From assembly GCF_965200585.1 (NCBI RefSeq), contig NZ_OZ241361.1: 64,000 nt of DNA, one strand, 5' to 3'. Each line of letters opens with the position of its first letter. Position 1 is the first letter of the stretch. This document shows positions 54,851 through 62,181 of this stretch, piece after piece. Both the position numbers and the translations under genes were made by a program. The DNA is from Bacterioplanoides sp965200585. GTDB lineage: Bacteria > Pseudomonadota > Gammaproteobacteria > Pseudomonadales > Oceanobacteraceae. Under the pieces are notes generated by a model. The model made no database searches. It was not told where the DNA came from and saw only the letters and a list, made by a program, of their open reading frames with translations.

Positions 54851-57646
54851 ATGACTTTGCTCTGGATTCCTCTGCTGCCGCTGTTTGGAACCCTTGTCCC
54901 CCTGCTGGCTGACCGTTTTGGTCGGCGTGTGACGCTGGCCGCTACGGCTCTGATTCCGGCGCTGGCGCTGATGTGTTTATTAATGCTGATGCCACAGGTG
55001 CTGGCGGGTGATGTGATTCACTGGCACACCAGCTGGATTCCGAATGCCGGGTTAGAGCTGGCATATCACCTCGATGGCTTAGGGCTGCTGTTCTGTTTGC
55101 TGATTCTTGGCATTGGTTTGCTGGTGTTGTTATACGCCCGTTATTACATCTCAGACGAAGATCATATGGGGCGTTTTTACGCCTTTTTGCTGTTATTTAT
55201 GAGCGCCATGCTGGGTGTGGTGCTGTCGGATAACCTGTTGCAGTTATGGGCCTACTGGGAACTCACCAGTGTCAGCTCGTTTCTGCTGATCAGTTACTGG
55301 TCGGACAAAACCGAAGCCCGTAAAGGCGCGCGTATGGCGCTGACCATTACCGGTGCTGGTGGTCTGGCATTACTGGCGGCCTTTATCGTGATGGGCGAAA
55401 CCGTTGGCAGTTACAGCCTGACCGAGGTACTGGCCAGTGGCGATTTACTGCGTGACAGTGGTGCTTATCCACTGATTATTGCCTTATTCCTGTTGGGCGC
55501 TTTTACCAAGTCGGCTCAGTTCCCGTTCCATTTCTGGTTGCCCCACGCGATGGCGGCACCGACCCCGGTTTCGTCATACCTGCATTCAGCAACCATGGTG
55601 AAAGCCGGTGTTTTCCTGCTGGCACGTTTTTACCCGGTGTTGTCCGGCACTGAATTATGGTTTGGCGTGGTGTCACTGGTTGGTTTAGCGACCTTACTGG
55701 TGGGCGCCTATGTCGCCTTGTTTAAACACGATCTGAAAGGCCTGCTGGCGTATTCCACCATCAGTCATCTGGGTCTGATTACGCTGCTGTTTGGTCTTGA
55801 TACTCCGTTTGCGGCCATTGCTGCCGTATTCCACATTATTAACCATGCGGTGTTTAAAGCATCGCTGTTTATGGCGGCCGGTATTATCGACCACGAAGCC
55901 GGTTCGCGCGATATGCGCCAGCTTAATGGCTTATGGAAGTACATGCCGTATACCGCCACGCTGGCGATGGTGGCTGCCGCGTCGATGGCCGGGGTACCGT
56001 TGTTAAACGGCTTCTTATCCAAAGAAATGTTGTTTGCTGAGACTTTATCGCAGCACACCTTAGGTTCGTTATCCTGGATTATTCCGGTATTGGCGACCTT
56101 GGGTGGCGCGCTGGCCGTGGCTTATTCGCTGCGCTTTATTCACGATGTGTTCTTTAATGGTGAACCCATTAACCTGCCACGCACACCACATGAGCCACCG
56201 CGTTATATGCGGGTGCCGGTGGAAATTCTGGTGGTGATTTGTTTGCTGGTGGGCATTCTGCCGGATATTACCGTCGGGACTCTGTTGCGCACCGCCGCTG
56301 GAGCGACCTTGCAGGCACCGCTGCCGGAATTCAGCTTAGCCATCTGGCACGGCTTTAATATTCCGTTACTGATGAGCTTCCTGGCAGTAGCGGGTGGCAG
56401 CCTGTTGTATATCAACCGTCGCCATTTGTTTAATTTTCAGGGGCAGTTTAACGAGATTGACGCCAAGGTTGAGTTTGAAAAGTACATTCAATATCTGGTG
56501 TACAAAGCCTCTCAGCTGCAAGCCGCGTTTGATAACGGCAAGCTGCAACGCTACATCACCTATCTGATTCTGATTTCACTGGCGGTGGCTGGCTGGCCAT
56601 TGCTGGAATTGGCTGAAGCCCACGGCAGCCGAGAGCAACAACCGGCCGACTGGATCATGCTGGTTGGCACCATCATTATTATTATCGGCACCATTGCGAC
56701 TATGGTCTTCAGTCATTTGCGCTTACTGGCGCTGGTGATGATCTCCATTGTGGGTCTGGTCGTGGCAATTGGTTTTGCTTATTTCTCGGCACCGGATCTG
56801 GCGCTGACTCAGTTGTCGGTTGAGGTCGCAACCATAGTACTGTTCCTGCTGGCGCTGTTTTTCCTGCCGCAGAAAACGCCATTACAGGAAAGCTCGATCC
56901 AGCGTATTGTGCGTGACCTTGGTATTGCCTCGGCGATTGGTGCGGTGATTGGCACCTTGTGTTACGTGATGCTGACCCGCCCGCTGGAATCCATCTCGGA
57001 CTTCTTCTTAGAAAACAGTAAAACCGGCGGCGGTGGCACCAACGTGGTGAACGTGATTCTGGTGGATTTCCGTGGCTTTGATACCTTGGGTGAAATCACC
57101 GTACTGGCGATTGCTGCATTGGGTATTTTCAAGTTATTGGCGGGTATGCGTTTATTTATTCCGGCAGCGGATCAGGACGGCGTTGCCTGGTCGAAAGACA
57201 AACACCCAATGATGCTGGCGCTGGTATCTCAGAGCTTGTTACCGCTGGCGTTGTTAATTTCCGCTTATATCTTCCTGCGTGGTCATAACCTGCCGGGTGG
57301 TGGTTTTATTGCTGGCCTGATTACCGCAATTGCCTTAATTCAGCAATACATCGCCCATGGTGTGGCGTGGATGAAACAACGGATGGACTTCCCTTATCAC
57401 TACATGATTGCGATTGGTTTATTGCTGGCAATTTTATCCGGCTTAGGCAGTTGGGTGTTTGATCGTCCGTTCCTGACTACCTGGTTCGACTATTTCTACT
57501 GGCCGGTCGTGGGCAAATTTGAGCTGGCCAGTGCCATGGTGTTTGACCTTGGTGTGTACTTCACCGTTATTGGCGCAACCATGTTGATTCTGGCCAACCT
57601 GGGTAAATTAACCACCAGTGAACGTCCAACCACAGGAGGGCAGTAA
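54851..57646 (+). CDS. mrpA: Mrp Na+/H+ antiporter subunit A fused to subunit B
   Basis: A 931-residue inner-membrane protein. The N-terminal part resembles NuoL/MrpA (MTLLWIPLLPLFGTLVP; YWELTSVSSFLLISYW; SAQFPFHFWLPHAMAAPTPV). The C-terminal part, from about residue 770, carries the DUF4040 and MrpB blocks (FRGFDTLGEITVLAIAALG; LRGHNLPGGGFIAGL). The fused A-B form makes this a six-gene group 2 Mrp system. Mrp pumps Na+ out in exchange for H+ and gives salt and alkali tolerance. I start at ATG 54851; an open frame 28 codons upstream lacks membrane-protein character. Confidence 0.93.
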   Translation: MTLLWIPLLPLFGTLVPLLADRFGRRVTLAATALIPALALMCLLMLMPQVLAGDVIHWHTSWIPNAGLELAYHLDGLGLLFCLLILGIGLLVLLYARYYISDEDHMGRFYAFLLLFMSAMLGVVLSDNLLQLWAYWELTSVSSFLLISYWSDKTEARKGARMALTITGAGGLALLAAFIVMGETVGSYSLTEVLASGDLLRDSGAYPLIIALFLLGAFTKSAQFPFHFWLPHAMAAPTPVSSYLHSATMVKAGVFLLARFYPVLSGTELWFGVVSLVGLATLLVGAYVALFKHDLKGLLAYSTISHLGLITLLFGLDTPFAAIAAVFHIINHAVFKASLFMAAGIIDHEAGSRDMRQLNGLWKYMPYTATLAMVAAASMAGVPLLNGFLSKEMLFAETLSQHTLGSLSWIIPVLATLGGALAVAYSLRFIHDVFFNGEPINLPRTPHEPPRYMRVPVEILVVICLLVGILPDITVGTLLRTAAGATLQAPLPEFSLAIWHGFNIPLLMSFLAVAGGSLLYINRRHLFNFQGQFNEIDAKVEFEKYIQYLVYKASQLQAAFDNGKLQRYITYLILISLAVAGWPLLELAEAHGSREQQPADWIMLVGTIIIIIGTIATMVFSHLRLLALVMISIVGLVVAIGFAYFSAPDLALTQLSVEVATIVLFLLALFFLPQKTPLQESSIQRIVRDLGIASAIGAVIGTLCYVMLTRPLESISDFFLENSKTGGGGTNVVNVILVDFRGFDTLGEITVLAIAALGIFKLLAGMRLFIPAADQDGVAWSKDKHPMMLALVSQSLLPLALLISAYIFLRGHNLPGGGFIAGLITAIALIQQYIAHGVAWMKQRMDFPYHYMIAIGLLLAILSGLGSWVFDRPFLTTWFDYFYWPVVGKFELASAMVFDLGVYFTVIGATMLILANLGKLTTSERPTTGGQ

Positions 57647-57648
57647 TC

Positions 57649-58023
57649 ATGGAAACCCTGTATGCAATTTGTGTGGGTGCCATCACCACCGGTGGTGTGT
57701 TTTTAGTATTACGTGGCTATACCTTTGCCGTGGTACTGGGGCTGACCCTGTTATCGTACGCGGTGAATTTATTTTTATTTGGCAGTGGCAGGTTAGTGGT
57801 TAATGGTGCCGCCATTCTGGGTGAAAGTGAGGTCTACGCTGATCCATTACCACAAGCGCTGGTATTAACCGCCATTGTGATTGGTTTTGCGATGACGGCG
57901 TTTGCACTGATTCTGGCGCTGCGGGCACGTTCGGATTTAGCCAATGATCAGGTTGACGGTAAAACCGAAATCCACGACGAATTACCCCAAAAAGTTCGCC
58001 GTCAGGCAGGAGAAGATAAATGA
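57649..58023 (+). CDS. mrpC: Mrp antiporter subunit C
   Basis: A 124-residue NuoK-like protein with three membrane helices (ETLYAICVGAITTGGVFLVL; VVLGLTLLSYAVNLFLF; ALVLTAIVIGFAMTAFALIL). It lies 2 bases after mrpA and overlaps mrpD by four (ATGA). Confidence 0.92.
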   Translation: METLYAICVGAITTGGVFLVLRGYTFAVVLGLTLLSYAVNLFLFGSGRLVVNGAAILGESEVYADPLPQALVLTAIVIGFAMTAFALILALRARSDLANDQVDGKTEIHDELPQKVRRQAGEDK

Positions 58024-59540
58024 GCCTGATGGATCATCTGATTTTTTTCCCGGTGTTATTACCTCTGGTTGCCGGTGTGTTATTGCTGCTGCCACCGTTG
58101 CAGGGCGATTTAGCACGCCAGCGGGTAATGGCCTTTGCCGTGAATGCGGCGTTAATGCTGGTGGCACTGATTCTTTTGGGTCAAAGCCTCAAGCTTGGGC
58201 CACAAATGTACATGATGGGGGATTGGCAGGCGCCATTTGGTATTGCCTTGGTTAACGATACGCTGACCTCCATTATGCTGGTGCTGACTTCCGTATTGGC
58301 GATGGCCGCGCATTTATACGCCTGCGCCGGAGATGACAGTAAAGGCCCGTTTTTTCAGCCGCTGTTTATGTTCCAGGTGGTGGGTATTAATGGCGCGTTT
58401 TTAACCGGTGATATTTTTAACCTGTTCGTTTTCTTTGAGATTTTATTAATCGCCTCGTATTCGTTATTAATTCACGGCGGTGGTAAACAACGAACTCAGG
58501 CGGCGGTGCATTATGTGCTGTTAAACCTGGCGGGCTCGGCCATGTTCCTGTTTGGTTTAGGCATGATTTACGCTTCATTCGGCACCCTGAATATGGCCGA
58601 TATGGCGTATAAAGTGGCTCATCTGCACGAAGAAAATATCGAGCTGGCGAAATCCGGTGGCCTATTATTGCTGGTGGTCTTCGGCTTAAAAGCCGCGTTG
58701 TTGCCGATGCATTTCTGGTTGCCACGTACATACGCTTATACCTCCACCCCGGTGGCTGCGTTATTTGCGATTATGACCAAGGTAGGTATTTACAGTATCT
58801 GGCGGGTGCACACGGCAATCTTTGGTGATTACGCCGGTGAGCTGGCCGATCTGGCGACCGGTTGGTTATGGCCGCTGGCGTTATTAACACTGGTCGCGGG
58901 TATTGTTGCGGTATTAGCCAGTCAGACTTTAAAAATGCTGGCATCTAATCTGGTGATTGTGTCGGCAGGCACCTTATTAATTTCACTGGCGTTAAATACT
59001 CCGGAGGCAACGGCAGCGGGCCTGTACTATTTAATTCACAGTACGCTGTTGTCGGCGGCGCTGTTTTTAATTGCCGGATTAATTCAGGAACAACGAGCGC
59101 AGGCGCAGGACCGTTTTGTAAAAGGTCGTCCGGTTGCTCAGCCACTGCTGATTGGCAGCTTCTTCTTTATTGCTGCGCTGGGTTTAATTGGTATGCCACC
59201 GTTCTCCGGTTTTATCGGCAAAATTCTGATTTTGCAGGCATCGTCTTCGGTATTAGCAGCCTCCTGGATCTGGGCGCCGTTATTACTGTCCGGCTTAACC
59301 GCTATGATTATGTTAACCCGTGCCGGCAGCACCTTATTCTGGCGTACCGCCGGGCAACCGGCACAAGATGACAAAGCGCATCCACTAAAAATTACGGCGG
59401 TGGTGATGCTGCTGGCTTGTTCACCGTTGATGGTGATTTTAGGTGGACCTTTGTCTGATCTGACTTTAACCGCAGCGCAACAATTACACGCTGAGCCGCA
59501 GCCGGTTGTTGTGACCACGTTAACAGGAGTAGCACCATGA
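58020..59540 (+). CDS. mrpD: Mrp antiporter subunit D
   Basis: A 506-residue NuoM/N-like antiporter-fold protein with about 14 membrane helices (FFEILLIASYSLLIHGGGK; LKAALLPMHFWLPRTYAYTS). It is coupled by ATGA overlaps to mrpC and mrpE and would form a proton channel with MrpA. Confidence 0.93.
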   Translation: MSLMDHLIFFPVLLPLVAGVLLLLPPLQGDLARQRVMAFAVNAALMLVALILLGQSLKLGPQMYMMGDWQAPFGIALVNDTLTSIMLVLTSVLAMAAHLYACAGDDSKGPFFQPLFMFQVVGINGAFLTGDIFNLFVFFEILLIASYSLLIHGGGKQRTQAAVHYVLLNLAGSAMFLFGLGMIYASFGTLNMADMAYKVAHLHEENIELAKSGGLLLLVVFGLKAALLPMHFWLPRTYAYTSTPVAALFAIMTKVGIYSIWRVHTAIFGDYAGELADLATGWLWPLALLTLVAGIVAVLASQTLKMLASNLVIVSAGTLLISLALNTPEATAAGLYYLIHSTLLSAALFLIAGLIQEQRAQAQDRFVKGRPVAQPLLIGSFFFIAALGLIGMPPFSGFIGKILILQASSSVLAASWIWAPLLLSGLTAMIMLTRAGSTLFWRTAGQPAQDDKAHPLKITAVVMLLACSPLMVILGGPLSDLTLTAAQQLHAEPQPVVVTTLTGVAP

Positions 59541-60022
59541 TGGCACGTTTATTACCGATGCCACTGCACAGTGGCTTGTTATTGGTGGTGTGGTTATTAC
59601 TGAATGGGTTTTCGGCCGGGCAATTATTACTGGGTGGCATTCTGGCACTGGTTATTCCGATGATTACCGCACCGTTTGCGTCACGCCAAAGCCGGGTGGT
59701 AAAACCACTGGCATTAATTGTTTATGTGCTGCGTTTATTAATCGATATTTTTGTTTCCAATATCGAAGTTGCCAGCCGGGTGCTGCGCAGCAACAGCCAT
59801 TTAAAACCGGGCTTTGTGGCATACCCGCTGCAATTAACCGGTGATTATCCGTTAACGGTGTTGGCGAGCACCATTTCGTTAACGCCGGGCACCGTGAGTG
59901 TCGATTTTTCCGAAGATAAACAATGGCTCTATATTCATGCGTTGCATATCGACAGCGAGCAGGAAATTATTGATTCCATCCGCAACCGTTATGAATTGCC
60001 ACTGAAGGAGATTTTCTCATGA
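59537..60022 (+). CDS. mrpE: Mrp antiporter subunit E
   Basis: A 161-residue protein with two N-terminal membrane helices and a cytoplasmic domain ending in NRYELPLKEIFS. The blocks FVSNIEVASRVL and LASTISLTPGTVSVDFSED are the MrpE signature. It starts at ATG 59537 overlapping mrpD; a second ATG follows directly. Confidence 0.91.
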   Translation: MMARLLPMPLHSGLLLVVWLLLNGFSAGQLLLGGILALVIPMITAPFASRQSRVVKPLALIVYVLRLLIDIFVSNIEVASRVLRSNSHLKPGFVAYPLQLTGDYPLTVLASTISLTPGTVSVDFSEDKQWLYIHALHIDSEQEIIDSIRNRYELPLKEIFS

Positions 60023-60303
60023 GCAGTGCTGATGTTCTGAATTATGCCATTCTGGCAACCGGCCTAATGGTGTTGGTGTCTCTGTTATTAAATGTTTGGC
60101 GTATCCTGCTGGGGCCGGAAATTACCGATCGTATTCTGGCGTTAGACACGCTCTACATTAACAGCATCGCGCTGATTATTTTGCTGGGTTTATACAATGG
60201 CTCAGCCTTGTATTTTGAAGGTGCTCTGCTGATTGCCATGCTTGGTTTTGTCAGCACCGCGGCATTAAGTAAATACCTGCTGCACGGGGATATTATTGAA
60301 TAA
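60019..60303 (+). CDS. mrpF: Mrp antiporter subunit F
   Basis: A 94-residue protein with three membrane helices (LATGLMVLVSLLLNVWRILL; GPEITDRILALDTLYINSIA; GALLIAMLGFVSTAALSKYL). ATGA overlap with mrpE and a TAATG overlap with mrpG. Confidence 0.92.
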   Translation: MSSADVLNYAILATGLMVLVSLLLNVWRILLGPEITDRILALDTLYINSIALIILLGLYNGSALYFEGALLIAMLGFVSTAALSKYLLHGDIIE

Positions 60304-60698
60304 TGGAAAATTCAGATTTCTTTAATTATCTGGTGGCTGGCTGGTTAGTGCTGGGTGGCTTTTTTGTATTTGTGGGTTCATTAGGGCTGGCAAAACTGCC
60401 TGATTTTTTCACCCGCTTACACGCGCCAACCAAAGCCACTACATTAGGTATTGGCTCGGTATTAGTTGCCTCTATGTTGATGACCAGCGTGCGTGATGGT
60501 GGCTTCAGCATTTATGAAATGGTGATCAGTTTATTCTTATTTATTACTGCACCCGTGTCAGCGCATATGATGGCCAAAGCGGCATTGCATAAAAAGATTT
60601 GTATGCTGGAGCGTACTAAGAATGCTGAGATTGCGCCGCGAATTGCGGCCCAGCAGACGCCGAAGGAAGAGGGCGAGGCTGAGGATAAAACGGCTTAA
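60303..60698 (+). CDS. mrpG: Mrp antiporter subunit G
   Basis: A 131-residue protein with three membrane helices; LGLAKLPDFFTRLHAPTKAT is the MrpG signature and ITAPVSAHMMAKAAL follows. The tail is charged and ends EDKTA. It is the last gene of the Mrp operon and is followed by a terminator. Confidence 0.92.
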   Translation: MENSDFFNYLVAGWLVLGGFFVFVGSLGLAKLPDFFTRLHAPTKATTLGIGSVLVASMLMTSVRDGGFSIYEMVISLFLFITAPVSAHMMAKAALHKKICMLERTKNAEIAPRIAAQQTPKEEGEAEDKTA

Positions 60699-60711
60699 CT
60701 AATCTCAATAA

Positions 60712-60745
60712 AAATCGGCTGGTGAAAATACCAGCCGATTTTTTT
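60712..60745 (+). terminator. Mrp operon terminator
   Basis: AAATCGGCTGGT (60712-60723) pairs perfectly with ACCAGCCGATTT (60730-60741), with a run of T residues to 60745. Ends the antiporter operon. Confidence 0.95.
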
Positions 60746-61135
60746 GTATCAGATGCAGTGGTTTATCAGAGCAACCACTGATTTCATAAATGACTATTCC
60801 CATCTTTTAATCAGATGTTTGTGAGCATCCATATTTAGAACTAACTTCTTCTTTAGATCGAGACTGTACGCTGCCGGGAAAGTCAGAGCCATGACTGCTT
60901 TTGGTGCTGAAAACTTAACTGTAGCTTGCTCGCTATATAGCTTAATGATAATTTAAAAAATTATTGGCTGGATCTTTTTTGCCGCAATCGGCGTTGTGCA
61001 AGCATTTACCCAGAATCAACTGTTTTGCTAGAGGAAGTTTTAAGTTGACATTGGTTGATTACTTTCCAAATTTGGGGATTTATTCGGGGTGTCAGATATG
61101 CACATGAATCAGTTCTTATATTTTAGGAGTGCACG
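60746..61135. other. AT-rich spacer upstream of the cyclase/2TM-beta cassette
   Basis: About 390 bases with no credible gene. It has an 8-base repeat CAGTGGTT/AACCACTG (60756-60780) and ATAATTT-AAA-AAATTAT (60948-60964). TTGACA at 61045-61050 could be a -35 for the cassette, with only a weak -10 (CAAATT near 61067). Base composition shifts from the GC-rich core to AT-rich here, so the accessory segment probably begins within this spacer. Confidence 0.5.
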
Positions 61136-61570
61136 TTGAAAAACCGTGTTTTAAGTTTACTAAAGAAATTAAAGAAAGAGGTGCCTGGGAATACCTTTAC
61201 AGGTACAGGTATAGTGATCTACGAATCACTTGATGAATTACCTTTATTTTTCATGAGTGCAGATTCTGAGGTGAATGATAATGAAGATGTTTATTCAATA
61301 ATTTTAGAAAGCAGTTTGGCTACAAATCCTAATCATGATGGATTCAATATGATTACGAGTGATTTTAAAATTACTCACAGGAACGTGTACTTTGCCCCTC
61401 CGATTAGCACGGATGTTGTTTTTGATAGCAGCAAGGGTTATGGGACTAGGTATGTGGCAGCATTAATGGGTTCTACTATTCAAGGAGTTTTGCTTACTGC
61501 AGTTGTAAGTAATTCATACGGGATAGTAATTTTTGAGCATGGCAAGGCTATCTGGGAAAGTAATTGGTGA
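61136..61570 (+). CDS. Diverged diadenylate-cyclase-like (DisA_N/DAC) protein
   Basis: A 144-residue soluble protein. It starts at TTG 61136 with AGGAG (61125-61129) six bases before. The whole length follows the DAC domain order: GTGIVIYES (as GALIVIER), a SIILESSLATNPN helix, then HDGFNMI at the place of HDGAVII (Asp68-Gly69-Phe70), GYGTRYVAAL (Gly103-Arg105) at the place of LGTRHRAAL, and LTAVVSNSYGIVIFEHGKAI as in VIVVSEETGxISVAxxG. The DGA Ala and the RHR His/Arg are changed, so it may make an unusual nucleotide or only bind one. It lacks a GGDD motif and so is not an mCpol. Codon use is AT-rich. It is coupled to the next gene. Confidence 0.62.
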   Translation: MKNRVLSLLKKLKKEVPGNTFTGTGIVIYESLDELPLFFMSADSEVNDNEDVYSIILESSLATNPNHDGFNMITSDFKITHRNVYFAPPISTDVVFDSSKGYGTRYVAALMGSTIQGVLLTAVVSNSYGIVIFEHGKAIWESNW

Positions 61571-62181
61571 TAAATTTATTTTCAATAACTAAGTTGTTTG
61601 TTGCATTTGCGCTAATTTATTTTGTAATAATTACTGGGCTGATTTACCTTCTGCCTAAAGTGGGTGTATCAGGAGTCAGTGAAACAAGGGTGGCTTTTTC
61701 AGTCGGTAGCTTTTTTGAGCTTCTATTGGTTTATATTTTTGCATCAGGCTGGAGAAAAATTTGGGCTGTATTCCCATCATTGAATACTCAATTATTTCCT
61801 GATTTAAATGGTGAGTGGAATGCTAAAATATATTGGAATTGGAATGGTAATAGTGGCTGTAAAGAAGGGGTTGTTTATATCAAACAATATTTTATAAAGA
61901 TTAGTGTTGACTTGGTGACGGATGAGTCAGAGTCAAAAACGCTTATGGTTAAACCATTTAAAAATTCGGAATCTGATCAAGCTTCGTTCTATTACATGTA
62001 TCACTCTGAGTCAAAAGCAACTAGCTATGAAAACAAGAAAGATCATAAAGGAGCTGCCATTCTTCATCTGAGTCATGATAGCAGAAATATAATGTCAGGG
62101 AACTATTTTACTGATAGGGAAACATTTGGCCATTATGTTTTTGAAAGAAAGGCTGGATCACTCCAGCCAATCACCCCATAA
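61567..62181 (+). CDS. Two-helix membrane protein with beta-rich C-terminal domain (Cap15/2TM-beta-like effector)
   Basis: A 204-residue protein. GTG 61567 overlaps the previous stop as GTGA, with GGGA upstream; a TTG one codon earlier is less likely. Two membrane helices (about 8-30 and 44-66) are followed by a domain of short beta strands from about residue 79, opening FPDLNGEWNAKIYW and ending GHYVFERK. That layout, two helices plus a small beta barrel starting LNGxW, is that of Cap15 (CBASS) and the 2TM-beta effectors of Panoptes, which bind cyclic dinucleotides and perforate the inner membrane. The match is by eye. It is AT-rich and its last 24 bases overlap glnE tail-to-tail. Confidence 0.62.
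   Translation: MINLFSITKLFVAFALIYFVIITGLIYLLPKVGVSGVSETRVAFSVGSFFELLLVYIFASGWRKIWAVFPSLNTQLFPDLNGEWNAKIYWNWNGNSGCKEGVVYIKQYFIKISVDLVTDESESKTLMVKPFKNSESDQASFYYMYHSESKATSYENKKDHKGAAILHLSHDSRNIMSGNYFTDRETFGHYVFERKAGSLQPITP

Noticed and set aside
61136..61570. The first cassette gene as a minimal CRISPR polymerase (mCpol) of a Panoptes system
   Set aside because: No GGDD or palm-domain signature is present, while the DAC-type order GTGIVIYES-HDGF-GTRYVAAL is. It is a DAC-like protein, not an mCpol.
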